Positions 1 through 9,222 of a stretch of DNA of 55,179 bases are shown here, in pieces. Below the pieces are notes generated by a model, which did no database searches, was not told the DNA's origin, and saw only the letters and a program-made list of their open reading frames with translations. The stretch comes from Xanthomonas populi (lineage in GTDB: Bacteria; Pseudomonadota; Gammaproteobacteria; Xanthomonadales; Xanthomonadaceae). Where the stretch lies: the NCBI RefSeq assembly GCF_002940065.1, contig NZ_MDEJ01000010.1, positions 1 through 55,179 of the forward strand. The letters are read 5' to 3'. Position numbers and translations under genes: made by a program. Every line of letters starts with the position of its first letter. Positions within the stretch are counted from its first letter, which is position 1.

Positions 1-468
1 CATCATCGGCTCACCACACAAACGGGCACGGCCTTAGGATCTGCTGCGGACTCAGTCGCTGCGCCAGGCCCGCATGCAGCATCGCCACCATTGCCGTATC
101 GCTACTGGGAAAGCTACACCGGCATCTACCACACCGACACTCCGAACTGGCGCACGCGCGGTACGCTCACCCTGGACTGGAGCTACGGCAACCTGGCCGC
201 CAACTGGGCCGTGCGTTACTACTCGGGCATGAAGGACGACGACTCGGAGCTGGACGACAGCGGCAACTATGGCAACGTCGCGGCGGCCGCGTTCAACGAT
301 ATGCAAGTGTCTTATCAGGCGCCGTGGAACGCGACCGTACATGTCAGTCTGAACAATGTATTGGACCGCGACCCGCCGGTGGCGCTCAGCGCCTCTCCCA
401 ATTCGTTCGATTCGGCCTACGCCATCCCTGGACGCTGTAGCTACCTGAAGTACACCCAGCGCTTCTGA
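1..468 (+). pseudogene. C-terminal fragment of a TonB-dependent receptor
   Basis: The reading frame is open from the window edge to the TGA at 466-468. From about base 91 the translation looks like the last strands of an outer-membrane TonB-dependent receptor beta-barrel: alternating aromatic residues, a VSLNNVLDRDPP motif typical of the penultimate strands, and a C-terminal Phe for BAM recognition. The first 30 codons (rich in Ala, Pro and Thr) do not look like barrel sequence, so the gene may be truncated or rearranged at its left side. The window edge prevents a decision. Such receptors import iron chelates, vitamin B12 or plant carbohydrates, and no substrate can be inferred here. An intact gene entering from the left is the alternative. 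Confidence 0.6.
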
Positions 469-677
469 TTCGCCGCAGTTGGTTGGCTGATCCGCTATTT
501 GGACACGCGTGTTGTCACAACGAGCTGCTTCGGGAGGTCGTTGTATTTATGCCAACGTTGACACGCAGCGGGCCGGTTGGCACACAGCACGGCGATGGCG
601 GCATGCGAGGACATTTCCACGGCACATCACACCGCTAGCCTGCAGTCACTAAAACAAGAAACCTGCTCTCTCTCCCT

Positions 678-704
678 GCCGCCGATCTTCGGCGGCCTTT
701 TTTT
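678..704 (+). terminator. Rho-independent terminator
   Basis: GCCGCCGA (678-685) pairs perfectly with TCGGCGGC (689-696) around a 3-nt loop and is followed by a seven-T run at 698-704. It sits about 210 bases after the TonB receptor fragment and before the convergent chemoreceptor gene, so it probably ends rightward transcription. Bases 469-677 hold no other gene that I can support. Confidence 0.8.
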
Positions 705-741
705 GGGGAGCGTACGTGCAGACTCCAAACCCAACACCGCG

Positions 742-2580
742 TTATTCCAGTGTATAACCCACGCGCAATCCACCCCAGTGCTTGCGGCCGACGAAGATCG
801 GGGCCGACAGGTCGAACATGATCTGGCCGGTGTCGCGGCGATACACCTGCAGGCGATACGGGTCGGTATGCGCGCCCACGCTGCGGCCAACGCGATCGGT
901 GAAGGTGCGCTTGGTACGGTTGCCGACCAGATCGCGCTTGGGATCGCCGGTCAGCGGCTGGGTGAAGCGCAGATTGTGCGTGGGCACATAGCCGTCGGGA
1001 TTGGCGCAGATGGCGAACACGATCCAGGGATGCGCATCCAGCAGCGGCTCTTGCAAAGCCGGTAATACCTCGTCGCAGAGCGCGTCGAAATCGCTACTGA
1101 ACTTGGGCGGCTCCACGCCGGCAATCGGTGTGTAGATGCGTGCGAACAACGACGCTTCGTCGATCTGTCCACGTGCGATGGCTTGCGCCAAGGCGCTGCC
1201 GATGCGGCCGGCGGTCGCCACTGCCAGTTCCTTGACGCGCGCGTGCCTGTGCACTTTCAGCGGGTCGGCCGGCAAACGGAACAGGCCCACACAATCGCGC
1301 AGGGTTTCGGTACCGCGCTCCAGCGCCTCGCTGCGTTCGGCCACATGCGCGGCATGCTGCAAGTTGCTGCGGCCCAGCGCCACCACGCCATCCACGGCGC
1401 TTTCGATCCCGCGAATCTCGCTGTCCTGCGCCTGGATACGCCCGGCCACCGTCGTCATCGCGCTGCTGGCCTGGCCGAGCATGCGGGTGATGCCATTGAG
1501 CACCGCTTCGGTGCCGCGTGCAGATGCCGCGCCCTCGCCCACCGCAGCGCTGGTTTCGGCCAGGATCGCGCGCACGTCGCGCGCTGCCGCTGCCGCGCGT
1601 TCGGCCAGGCGGCGGATTTCGGTGGCGACCACCGCAAAACCGCGCCCGGCATTGCCGGCGTGGGCCGCTTCGATGCTGGCGTTGATCGACAGGATATTGG
1701 TCTGGAACGCCACCGAGTCGATGACTTCGATGACCTCGCCGGCACGCGCCGCGCGGCGTTCCACTTCGTGCATAGCCTGGCCTAGCGCATGCGCGGCAGC
1801 CACGCCCTGACGTGCACTTTCGTCGGCGCTGGCGGCCAGCGCAATCACCTGCGTCAGATCGGCGTTGACGTCCTGCAAGCTAGCCGACAGCCGCTCTACG
1901 GAGGTGCGGGCGCCATCCAGTGCTTCGGTCTGCGCCTGCGACTGGCGCACCATCTCATCGTTCTCGGCCACCAGCGGCGGCACTTCGGCAGCGATCTGCA
2001 CCGACAGCGCGACGGCCTGACGGATCGCTTCGGCCAGATTGCCGAAGCCAGCCTGCAGCCGGCGACCCATGTCGGTCTCTGCCAACCCCGGTGGCAACAA
2101 CAGTTCCAGCTCGCAACCAGCCAGCGCCTGTGCGGTGCGCTCCAGCACGGTACGGTCTTCGTGTTCGGCCTGCAGGCGTGCAACCAGGGGCTGCAGCAGT
2201 GGCGAGATCGGCACCGGCCGGCTGTCTTCGGCCAGGCGGGTGGCTTCGCGCAGCAAAATCGCGGTTTCCACATGCGGCAGCGACAGCATCCAGCCACCAT
2301 GTTCGCGATCGCGCACATAGCGCACGCGCCGGGCCGGGTCGTCGCCCGCGGCGGCCCACACGCCGTCTTCGCCGACCAGATCGGCTGCGCTCAATCCCCA
2401 CAGCACCGACGCTGACGCGCCTTGCAGTTCGCTGGCGGTCTTGCCAAGCACGTCCAGGCCGGCGCGGTTACAGGCCACCAGGCACGCATCGGCCGATAGC
2501 CGCAGCAAAGCGACCGGTGCATCGGGGAGCAACGCCGCACGCATTTGCGACGGCAGGTCAGGCTGTTGCATCGAGCTCAT
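742..2580 (-). CDS. soluble PAS-containing methyl-accepting chemotaxis protein
   Basis: Predicted 612-residue cytoplasmic chemoreceptor. No transmembrane segment or signal peptide is visible. The N-terminal ~90 residues resemble a PAS sensor ([20 protein letters not shown]). A helical region follows, then the conserved MCP signalling hairpin around residues 281-335, including [18 protein letters not shown] and [16 protein letters not shown], which binds CheA/CheW. A C-terminal domain of about 150 residues ([20 protein letters not shown], then a conserved GNRTKRTF stretch) looks like a Cache/PAS-fold ligand-binding module placed after the signalling domain. The start at 2580 is chosen because AGGA lies 9 bases upstream. 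The ligand is unknown. No che genes are nearby, so it probably joins a chemosensory array encoded elsewhere. Confidence 0.85.
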   Translation of the reverse strand: MSSMQQPDLPSQMRAALLPDAPVALLRLSADACLVACNRAGLDVLGKTASELQGASASVLWGLSAADLVGEDGVWAAAGDDPARRVRYVRDREHGGWMLSLPHVETAILLREATRLAEDSRPVPISPLLQPLVARLQAEHEDRTVLERTAQALAGCELELLLPPGLAETDMGRRLQAGFGNLAEAIRQAVALSVQIAAEVPPLVAENDEMVRQSQAQTEALDGARTSVERLSASLQDVNADLTQVIALAASADESARQGVAAAHALGQAMHEVERRAARAGEVIEVIDSVAFQTNILSINASIEAAHAGNAGRGFAVVATEIRRLAERAAAAARDVRAILAETSAAVGEGAASARGTEAVLNGITRMLGQASSAMTTVAGRIQAQDSEIRGIESAVDGVVALGRSNLQHAAHVAERSEALERGTETLRDCVGLFRLPADPLKVHRHARVKELAVATAGRIGSALAQAIARGQIDEASLFARIYTPIAGVEPPKFSSDFDALCDEVLPALQEPLLDAHPWIVFAICANPDGYVPTHNLRFTQPLTGDPKRDLVGNRTKRTFTDRVGRSVGAHTDPYRLQVYRRDTGQIMFDLSAPIFVGRKHWGGLRVGYTLE

Positions 2581-2660
2581 GGGAATTCCTAAACCATCAC
2601 GATCATTAGCGGCCCGCTGCGGCTGGAGTTGAGCGGCGCAGCGCACCCACAAGCGCTTGT

Positions 2661-4370
2661 TCAGTAACCTGCCGCCTGCCCGTCCTTGCGGCTTTCCGAA
2701 GCGCCGTAATACACACCGTTGGCTGGGTCGCGTGCAATCGCCTGGTACCCGCCATACGGGCCGTCGGCAAGGATCACCCGGTGGCCTTTGCGCATCAACG
2801 CGCGAATGGTGTCGTAGGAGAAACCGGTTTCCAGATTGACCTCGCCGCCGTCGCTCATCGCAGTGGCCTGGCCAGTCGGCTCGGTGGAGCCTTCATGCTG
2901 GATGCGCGGCGCATCGCCGGCTTCCTGCACATTCATATGGGAATCCACGAGATTCATCACGATCTGCACGTGCCCCTGCGGCTGCATCGCTCCGCCCATC
3001 ACCCCGAAGCTCAGCCACGGTTTGCCATCCTTGGTGACCAAGGCGGGAATGATCGTCTGGAACGGCCGCTTGCCCGGCGCGTAGCCATTGGGGTGGTCCT
3101 TCTTCAGCACGAACATCTCGCCGCGGTCCTGCAGGATGAAACCCAGCCCGGGCGGCGCCAGGCCGCTGCCCATGCCGCGGTAGTTGGACTGGATCAACGA
3201 CACCATCATGCCATCGGCGTCGGCCACGGTCATGTAGATGGTGTCGCCCTCTTCCAGTTGTTTGGGCGTGCCCGGTTGCACTTCCTTGAGCGCCTTGTCC
3301 ATCGAAATCAATGCACGGCGTTGCGTGGCGTAATCCTTGGAGATCAGCTTGGCCAGCGGCGCCGGCTGGAAGGCCGGGTCGGCGTAGAAACTCGCGCGAT
3401 CGGCGAACGCCAGCTTCTTGGCCTCGGTGAACAGGTGCAAGTGCTCGGCCGAACCGAACGGGATTTTGGAAAAGTCGTAGCCTTCCAGGATGTTGAGCAT
3501 CTGCAACGCGGCAATGCCCTGGCTGTTGGGCGGCAATTCCCACACGTCATAGCCGCGGTAGTTGGTGGACACCGGCTCCACCCACTCGCCCGTGTGGCTG
3601 GCCATATCCTCGTAACTCAGGTAGCCGCCATTGGTCTTGAAGTAGGCGCCGATGGTGCGGGCGATGTCACCTTTGTAGAACGCATCGCGGCCGTCGTCGG
3701 CGATCTGCTGCAGCGTGTTGGCCAGGTTCGGGTTCTTCCACAGCTCGCCCTTGCGCGGAGCGTGCCCGTCGATGGTGAACTGCTCTTTGAAGCCGGGATA
3801 CTGCGACAAATGCAGCACCGAACGGTCCCAGTAATAGGCGATGGTCTCGGCCACCGGATGGCCTTCACGGGCATAGCGAATGGCAGGGGCCAGGTTCTGC
3901 GCCATCAGCCTGCGACCGAAGCGCTCGTGCAGCGCGAACCATCCATCCACCGCACCCGGTACCGACACCGGCAGCGGGCCGGTCGGCGGGATATCCTTCA
4001 ACCTGCGGCGCTGGAACTCGGCCAGAGTCAGCGACTTAGGCGAGCGGCCCGAGCCGTTGTAGCCGTAGAGCTTGTTGGTGCTGGGGTCCCAGACGATGGC
4101 GAACAGATCCCCGCCCACCCCGTTGCCGGTCGGCTCCATCAGGCCCAGCGCCGCATTGGCGGCGATCGCCGCATCCACCGCCGAACCGCCGTCCTTCATG
4201 ACATCCAGCGCGATCTGGCTGGCCAACGGCTGCGAGGTGGCCGCCATCGCATGCGGGGCGATGACTTCCGAACGGGTAGCGAACGCCTGCCCGGTCACGC
4301 GATCAGCAGCACCAAGAGGAGGCGCGAGCAGCACCAGAGCAGACACCAATAAGACGGGTACGCAACGCAT
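2661..4370 (-). CDS. ggt: gamma-glutamyltransferase, exported
   Basis: Predicted 569-residue precursor of gamma-glutamyltransferase, a periplasmic N-terminal nucleophile hydrolase that transfers or hydrolyses the gamma-glutamyl group of glutathione and related compounds. The start at 4370 gives a clear signal peptide ([20 protein letters not shown]). The large-subunit signature [12 protein letters not shown] is present. In the family the proenzyme self-cleaves before a Thr that becomes the nucleophile; here the matching segment [15 protein letters not shown] places it at Thr377. Downstream [11 protein letters not shown] and [12 protein letters not shown] agree with the small subunit. It is transcribed divergently from the ilv operon. 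An in-frame upstream extension exists to 4487 but would bury the signal peptide, so it is rejected. Confidence 0.93.
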   Translation of the reverse strand: MRCVPVLLVSALVLLAPPLGAADRVTGQAFATRSEVIAPHAMAATSQPLASQIALDVMKDGGSAVDAAIAANAALGLMEPTGNGVGGDLFAIVWDPSTNKLYGYNGSGRSPKSLTLAEFQRRRLKDIPPTGPLPVSVPGAVDGWFALHERFGRRLMAQNLAPAIRYAREGHPVAETIAYYWDRSVLHLSQYPGFKEQFTIDGHAPRKGELWKNPNLANTLQQIADDGRDAFYKGDIARTIGAYFKTNGGYLSYEDMASHTGEWVEPVSTNYRGYDVWELPPNSQGIAALQMLNILEGYDFSKIPFGSAEHLHLFTEAKKLAFADRASFYADPAFQPAPLAKLISKDYATQRRALISMDKALKEVQPGTPKQLEEGDTIYMTVADADGMMVSLIQSNYRGMGSGLAPPGLGFILQDRGEMFVLKKDHPNGYAPGKRPFQTIIPALVTKDGKPWLSFGVMGGAMQPQGHVQIVMNLVDSHMNVQEAGDAPRIQHEGSTEPTGQATAMSDGGEVNLETGFSYDTIRALMRKGHRVILADGPYGGYQAIARDPANGVYYGASESRKDGQAAGY

Positions 4371-4594
4371 GACAGGCGGCCTCCACGACACAACAGAATG
4401 CGTCGCCAACCATACCAGCGGCGCATGCTGTCTCGTTAGATGACCATTGCTCGGCGGCGCGAATGCCGCGCATTTAGTGACCCGCATCGGCCCGCACTGC
4501 CGTGCATCGATCCGGTTTCAGCGGTAACCATACTGCTGTCATGCGGTTTGGCGCGGCGACTTGCAAATAGAGGCGGCCGTTTCACGCGCAAGGG

Positions 4595-4624
4595 TTGACA
4601 TCCCACCTGCGGCGATGGTTATCT
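4595..4624 (+). promoter_or_regulatory. sigma70-like promoter of the ilv operon
   Basis: A perfect -35 hexamer TTGACA (4595-4600) is separated by 18 bases from TTATCT (4619-4624). The predicted start of transcription near 4631 lies just before the leader peptide ATG. This is the only strong promoter-like pair seen in the ggt-ilvC divergent region (4371-5016). Confidence 0.65.
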
Positions 4625-4649
4625 CATTCCCATGCAGGACCACCACACT

Positions 4650-4754
4650 ATGTCGAACGCCCCAGCATCCGCGCCCTTCGGCGCGTTGGCAGCGTCGCTT
4701 CTCGTGCTCGTACTTATTACCTCGCCAACCGTTGCGGGACGAGACTTCGTGTAG
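4650..4754 (+). CDS. ilv operon leader peptide (attenuator)
   Basis: A 34-codon ORF just downstream of the ilv promoter. Residues 17-24 read LLVLVLIT, a run of the three branched-chain amino acids plus Thr, which are exactly the products and precursor of the genes that follow. AGGA at 4635-4638 can serve as the ribosome site. An in-frame ATG at 4632 is too close to the predicted transcription start. Translation stops at 4752-4754, 25 bases before a terminator hairpin. This is the classical layout of ribosome-mediated attenuation: when Leu/Val/Ile-tRNAs are scarce the ribosome stalls in codons 17-23 and the terminator does not form. The role is inferred from architecture; the peptide is too short for homology. 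Confidence 0.85.
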   Translation: MSNAPASAPFGALAASLLVLVLITSPTVAGRDFV

Positions 4755-4779
4755 GCAATAGACACACAAGGCTTCGATC

Positions 4780-4812
4780 AAACCCCGCACCGGCAACGGC
4801 GCGGGGTTTCGC
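4780..4812 (+). terminator. attenuator terminator upstream of ilvC
   Basis: AAACCCCGC (4780-4788) pairs perfectly with GCGGGGTTT (4801-4809). The 12-base loop contains GCAACGG (4793-4799). CCGTTGC (4729-4735), at the end of the leader peptide, is complementary to that loop segment, and the overlapping GCGGG (4734-4738) is complementary to CCCGC (4784-4788) in the left stem, so an antiterminator pairing is possible. The T tract is short and interrupted, as expected for a regulated terminator. About 205 bases of untranslated spacer remain before ilvC. Confidence 0.8.
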
Positions 4813-5016
4813 GTTTCAGGGACCACCAAAAGTTTCGAATGACATGAACGACATCACTGACATCGCCGCCATCTGCACCACCCGCGCCCACAACTGCGCC
4901 GGTGCACGTGCCTGCATGGCAAGTGCCATCGTCCATCCCCGCTTTGCTCGGCCGGCCAGTGTCTCCACTGCCTGCTGATCCCTTCCCCACTGTCAACCCC
5001 CGCAAGGACTTACTCC

Positions 5017-6018
5017 ATGAGCAACGACATCCAACCGAAAATCGCGATCATCGGCTACGGCAGCCAGGGCCGCGCGCATGCGCTGAACCTGCGCGATTCC
5101 GGCTTCGACGTCACCGTCGGGCTGCGTCCCGGTGGCCCGACCGAATCCAAGGCGCAGGCCGATGGCTTCACCGTCGTGGCGCCAGCCGAGGCAGTGAAGA
5201 GCGCCGACCTGGTCGCGATCCTGACCCCGGACATGGTGCAGAAGAAGCTTTACGAAGAGATCATCGCACCGAACATGAAGCAGGGCGCCTGCCTGCTGTT
5301 CGCGCATGGCCTGAACGTGCATTTCGACATGATCAAGCCGCGCGAAGATCTGGATGTGGTACTGGTCGCGCCGAAGGGCCCAGGCGCACTGGTGCGTCGC
5401 GAATATGAAATCGGCCGCGGCGTGCCGTGTATCTATGCGGTGTACCAGGACACCAGCGGCAAGGCCGAGCAGTTCGCGCTGACCTATGCCGGCGGCCTGG
5501 GCGGTGCACGCGCCAACATCATCAAGACCACCTTCAAGGAAGAGACCGAGACCGATCTGTTCGGCGAGCAGGCGGTGCTGTGCGGCGGCGCCTCGTCGCT
5601 GGTGCAGGCCGGTTTCGAAGTGCTGGTGGAAGCCGGCTATCAGCCCGAAATCGCATACTACGAAGTGCTGCACGAACTGAAGTTGATCGTGGACCTGTTT
5701 TACGAAGGCGGCATCACCCGCATGCTTGAATTCGTGTCCGAAACCGCGCAGTACGGCGACTATGTCAGCGGCCCGCGCGTGATCGACGCCAGCACCAAGG
5801 CGCGCATGAAGGACGTGCTGACCGACATCCAGAACGGCACCTTCACCAAGAACTGGGTGGCCGAATACGAGGCCGGCCTGCCGAACTACACCAAGTTCAA
5901 GCAGGCTGATCTGGAGCACCCGATCGAAGAAGTGGGCAAGAAGCTGCGCGCCAAGATGGTCTGGCTCAACGGCGAACAACAGGCCGCTGCCGCACCTGAG
6001 AATCAACAAGCGGCTTAA
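5017..6018 (+). CDS. ilvC: ketol-acid reductoisomerase (class I)
   Basis: 333 residues, the usual length of class I enzymes. It isomerises and reduces acetolactate or acetohydroxybutyrate with NADPH and Mg2+, the second common step of valine and isoleucine synthesis. The N-terminal Rossmann motif [17 protein letters not shown] (about residues 11-27) binds NADPH. The metal-binding helical domain contains [14 protein letters not shown] and [19 protein letters not shown] lies 8 bases before the ATG. It is the first structural gene after the attenuator, and its TAA overlaps the region just before ilvG, so it is transcribed with the following genes. The identification is secure. Confidence 0.97.
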   Translation: MSNDIQPKIAIIGYGSQGRAHALNLRDSGFDVTVGLRPGGPTESKAQADGFTVVAPAEAVKSADLVAILTPDMVQKKLYEEIIAPNMKQGACLLFAHGLNVHFDMIKPREDLDVVLVAPKGPGALVRREYEIGRGVPCIYAVYQDTSGKAEQFALTYAGGLGGARANIIKTTFKEETETDLFGEQAVLCGGASSLVQAGFEVLVEAGYQPEIAYYEVLHELKLIVDLFYEGGITRMLEFVSETAQYGDYVSGPRVIDASTKARMKDVLTDIQNGTFTKNWVAEYEAGLPNYTKFKQADLEHPIEEVGKKLRAKMVWLNGEQQAAAAPENQQAA

Positions 6019-6059
6019 TGCCACAGCACCCCCCCGCTAATACGAAAGGTCCGCAACGC

Positions 6060-7781
6060 ATGAACACCTCCGCACACAGCACGCCCCGCAATGGCGCGCG
6101 CTGGCTGACGCAGGCCCTGGAAGCCGAGGGCGTGGAAACGCTGTTTGGCTATCCGGGCGGCACCATCATGCCGTTCTACGACGCCCTGGTGGACTCCAGG
6201 CTCAAGCACATCCTGGTTCGTCACGAACAGGGCGCCGCACTTGCCGCCAACGGGTACGCCCGTGCCAGCGGCCGGGTGGGCGTGTGTGTGGCCACTTCCG
6301 GCCCCGGCGCGTCCAATCTGGTCACCGGCATCGCCGATGCGATGCTCGATTCGGTGCCGATGGTGTGCTTGACCGGCCAGGTTGCCACGCCCTTGCTGGG
6401 CACCGATGCGTTCCAGGAACTGGACGTGTTCGGCATGACCATGCCGATCGTCAAGCACAGCTTTCTGGTGCGGAGTGTGGAGGAGCTTCCGGAGATCGTG
6501 CGCGAGGCGTTTCGCATCGCGTGCGAGGGCCGCCCAGGGCCGGTCCTGATCGACCTGCCCAAGGACGTGCAGGTCGCCGATGCCTCGCATTTGCCCGACC
6601 ACGTGCCGGCGGTGGCGGTGCCGCCGCCGGCACCGGCAGATGCGAAATTGGCCGAGGCATTGGCGACCATCGCCAGTGCCGAGCGCCCGGTGATTTACGG
6701 CGGTGGCGGCATCGCCCTGGGCAACGCGGTGGACGCGTTCCGCCGTTTTGTCGAAGTCACCGGCATCCCCACCGCGCTGACCTTGCGCGGTTTGGGGGCG
6801 TTGCCGCATGCGCATCCGGATTACCTGGGCATGCTTGGCATGCACGGCACCCGTGCGGCCAATATGGCGATCCAGGAATGCGATCTGTTGGTGGTCGTTG
6901 GCGCACGTTTCGACGACCGTGCTACCGGCAAATTGAGTGAGTTCGCCCCGCTTGCGCGCGTCATCCATCTGGATGCCGACGCGTATGAAATTTCCAAGCT
7001 GCGCACTGCCGACATCGCAGTGCCCGGCGATGTGGCACTAAGTTTGAAAGCCTTGAGCGCGGCACGCGGCAACTGCCAGGCATGGCGCACCCGTTGCTTT
7101 GCCAATCGCGAAAAATACGGTGCGCGCTACGACGCGCCCGGTACCGACATCTACGCGCCGGCGTTGCTGAAGCGCCTGAGCGAAGTGGCCCCGGCCGACA
7201 CCATCATCGCCTGCGACGTGGGTCAGCATCAGATGTGGGTGGCGCAGCATTGCCGTTTCAATCATCCGCGCAATCACCTCACCAGCGGCGCACTCGGCAC
7301 AATGGGCTTCGGCCTGCCGGCGGCGATGGGTGCGCAGTTCGCCTGCCCCGACCGCACCGTGGTGCTGGTCTCCGGCGACGGCAGTTTCATGATGAATGTG
7401 CAGGAGCTGGTGACGATTGCGCGCTGCAAGCTGCCGGTGAAGATCGTGCTGCTGGACAACAGTTCGCTGGGCATGGTGCGGCAGTGGCAGGAGCTGTTCT
7501 TTGCCGAGCGCTATAGCGAGATCGACTTGTCCGACAACCCGGATTTCGCGGCGTTGGCGCAGGTGTTCGGCATCCCGGCCAAGCGCATCGTCGCGCGTGC
7601 CGATGTGGATGGCGCGCTGGCCGAACTGCTGGCACAGCCCGGCCCCGGCCTGCTGCACGTGGCCATCGATGCGCGTGCCAACGTCTGGCCGCTGGTGCCG
7701 CCCAATAACGCCAACAGCACCATGCTGGACAGCAATCCAGCACACGCGGCCAAGGAGACATCGCATGCGTTACCGGCTTGA
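6060..7781 (+). CDS. ilvG: acetolactate synthase large subunit
   Basis: 573 residues. A thiamine diphosphate enzyme that condenses two pyruvates, or pyruvate with 2-ketobutyrate, starting valine/leucine and isoleucine synthesis. Seen in order: the N-terminal TPP-binding domain with FGYPGGTIMPFYD and the catalytic Glu in RHEQGAA, a central FAD-binding-type domain, and the C-terminal TPP/Mg motif GDGSFMMNVQEL with LDNSSLGMVRQWQ. The ATG at 6060 is preceded by GAAAGG; an upstream in-frame ATG at 6018 overlaps the ilvC stop and lacks a ribosome site. The gene ends inside the next one (17-base overlap), which encodes a small ACT subunit of the IlvM type, so the symbol ilvG is preferred over ilvB or ilvI. 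Confidence 0.95.
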   Translation: MNTSAHSTPRNGARWLTQALEAEGVETLFGYPGGTIMPFYDALVDSRLKHILVRHEQGAALAANGYARASGRVGVCVATSGPGASNLVTGIADAMLDSVPMVCLTGQVATPLLGTDAFQELDVFGMTMPIVKHSFLVRSVEELPEIVREAFRIACEGRPGPVLIDLPKDVQVADASHLPDHVPAVAVPPPAPADAKLAEALATIASAERPVIYGGGGIALGNAVDAFRRFVEVTGIPTALTLRGLGALPHAHPDYLGMLGMHGTRAANMAIQECDLLVVVGARFDDRATGKLSEFAPLARVIHLDADAYEISKLRTADIAVPGDVALSLKALSAARGNCQAWRTRCFANREKYGARYDAPGTDIYAPALLKRLSEVAPADTIIACDVGQHQMWVAQHCRFNHPRNHLTSGALGTMGFGLPAAMGAQFACPDRTVVLVSGDGSFMMNVQELVTIARCKLPVKIVLLDNSSLGMVRQWQELFFAERYSEIDLSDNPDFAALAQVFGIPAKRIVARADVDGALAELLAQPGPGLLHVAIDARANVWPLVPPNNANSTMLDSNPAHAAKETSHALPA

Positions 7782-8022
7782 TCTGGTGCTGAAGCCGGCC
7801 GAAGGCGCGTTGGTGCGCGTGCTCGGCATTACCGAGCGGCGCGGCTTCCGTCCGTGCGCTATCCAGGGCGCCTGCGCCCCGGACGATGCGGGCCGCTGGC
7901 ATCTGCAGTTGGATGTGGACAGTACACGCCCACCGGAAACGCTGCGCCTGCAGTTGGAAAAGGTGTACGACTGCGCGTCGGTGGTGATCACTGCGCTGGA
8001 ATCGGTCGAGGTCGCTGCATGA
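7765..8022 (+). CDS. ilvM: acetolactate synthase small subunit, IlvM-like
   Basis: 85 residues forming a single ACT-like domain (RYRLDLVLKPAEGALVRVLGITERRGF, then SVVITALESVEV), the size of IlvM-type regulatory subunits and much shorter than IlvH/IlvN. It should activate the large subunit and set its feedback sensitivity; the isozyme containing IlvM is valine-insensitive in enterobacteria, and that property is not proven here. AAGGAG at 7752-7757 lies inside ilvG, and the start is 17 bases before the ilvG stop, so translation is probably coupled. Confidence 0.88.
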   Translation: MRYRLDLVLKPAEGALVRVLGITERRGFRPCAIQGACAPDDAGRWHLQLDVDSTRPPETLRLQLEKVYDCASVVITALESVEVAA

Positions 8023-8097
8023 ACACCCAGACCTCGCGCGACCATCAAACCGCTGTCCGGAGGTGTCTTCTTCCGGATCGGCCGTTCGCGTGCCGCA

Positions 8098-9222
8098 ATG
8101 CCTGATTCCCGTTGCCCGTCACTGCAGGAGCCAAACGTAAGCGACGTGGCCGTCAGCGTTGCCGACGTGCTGGCTGCGCAGGCACGCCTGCGCAAGTACC
8201 TGTCGCCCACGCCGCTGCATTACGCCGAGCGCTTCGGTGTGTGGTTGAAGCTGGAAAATCTGCAGCGCACCGGCTCCTACAAGGTGCGCGGCGCATTGAA
8301 TGCGCTGCTGGCCGGCTTGGAACGCGGCGACGAGCGTCCGGTGATCTGCGCCTCGGCCGGCAATCACGCACAAGGTGTGGCGTGGTCGGCATATCGGCTG
8401 GGCGTGCAGGCCATCACGGTGATGCCGTACGGCGCGCCGCAGACCAAGATCGCCGGTGTCGCGCACTGGGGCGCAACTGTACGCCAGCATGGCAACAGTT
8501 ACGACGAAGCATTTGCATTTGCGCGCGAGCTGGCCGACCAGAACGGCTACCGCTTTCTGTCCGCCTTCGACGACCCGGATGTGATCGCGGGGCAAGGCAC
8601 CGTGGGCATCGAACTGGCCGCGCATGCGCCGGACGTGGTGATCGTGCCAATCGGCGGCGGCGGGCTGGCCTCCGGGGTGGCGCTGGCACTGAAATCGCAA
8701 GGCGTGCGCATCGTCGGCGCGCAGGTGGAAGGCGTCGATTCGATGGCGCGCGCAGTGCGCGGCGACTTCCGCGAAATCACCCCGGTGGCCACGCTGGCCG
8801 ACGGCGTGAAGGTCAAGATTCCCGGCTTTCTGACTCGCCGTTTATGCGCAAGCCTGCTCGACGATGTGGTGATCGTGCGCGAGGCCGAATTACGCGAAAC
8901 GCTGGTGCGTTTGGCGCTGGAAGAACACGTCATCGCCGAGGGCGCCGGTGCGCTGGCGCTGGCCGCTGGTCGCCGCGTTTCGGGTAAACGCAAGTGCGCA
9001 GTGGTCTCTGGCGGTAATATCGACGCAACTGTTCTGGCCACCCTCTTGTCCGAGGTGCGGCCTCGGCCGCCACGCAAGCCGCGTCGTCGCAATACCGAGC
9101 GACTGCGCAACGAACGCAGCGCCAAATCACTTCCCAAAACACCCGTTCTTTCCCGCCCATCCGCAGTCGCTTCAACGCCTGTGACCGCCATCGCCATCGC
9201 CGTAGAGGAGTCTTCATGGTGA
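8098..9222 (+). CDS. ilvA: threonine dehydratase, short form without regulatory domain
   Basis: 374 residues. A PLP enzyme that converts threonine to 2-ketobutyrate, the isoleucine precursor. The PLP lysine is Lys62 in [13 protein letters not shown], and the glycine-rich phosphate loop is [10 protein letters not shown]. The C-terminal ACT-like regulatory domain of long IlvA is absent, so feedback by isoleucine is not expected through it. Instead the last ~60 residues are basic and low in complexity ([17 protein letters not shown]), an unexplained tail. Operon position argues for the biosynthetic role despite the catabolic-type (TdcB-like) length. The start is uncertain: the ATG at 8098 has no clear ribosome site. 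The last seven bases overlap leuA. Confidence 0.88.
   Translation: MPDSRCPSLQEPNVSDVAVSVADVLAAQARLRKYLSPTPLHYAERFGVWLKLENLQRTGSYKVRGALNALLAGLERGDERPVICASAGNHAQGVAWSAYRLGVQAITVMPYGAPQTKIAGVAHWGATVRQHGNSYDEAFAFARELADQNGYRFLSAFDDPDVIAGQGTVGIELAAHAPDVVIVPIGGGGLASGVALALKSQGVRIVGAQVEGVDSMARAVRGDFREITPVATLADGVKVKIPGFLTRRLCASLLDDVVIVREAELRETLVRLALEEHVIAEGAGALALAAGRRVSGKRKCAVVSGGNIDATVLATLLSEVRPRPPRKPRRRNTERLRNERSAKSLPKTPVLSRPSAVASTPVTAIAIAVEESSW

Noticed and set aside
577-1065. Rightward ORF overlapping the chemoreceptor gene
   Set aside because: It is antisense to a well-supported MCP coding sequence and its protein has no family features.
4844-4978. A 44-codon ORF between the attenuator and ilvC, rich in Ala, Cys and Thr
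   Set aside because: It lacks a good ribosome site, has no run of regulatory codons, and the terminator that would respond to it is upstream. Kept as untranslated spacer.
8019-8105. A 28-codon ORF overlapping the ilvM stop (ATGA) before ilvA
   Set aside because: Too short, no recognisable features, and it runs into the ilvA start; the overlap is probably chance.
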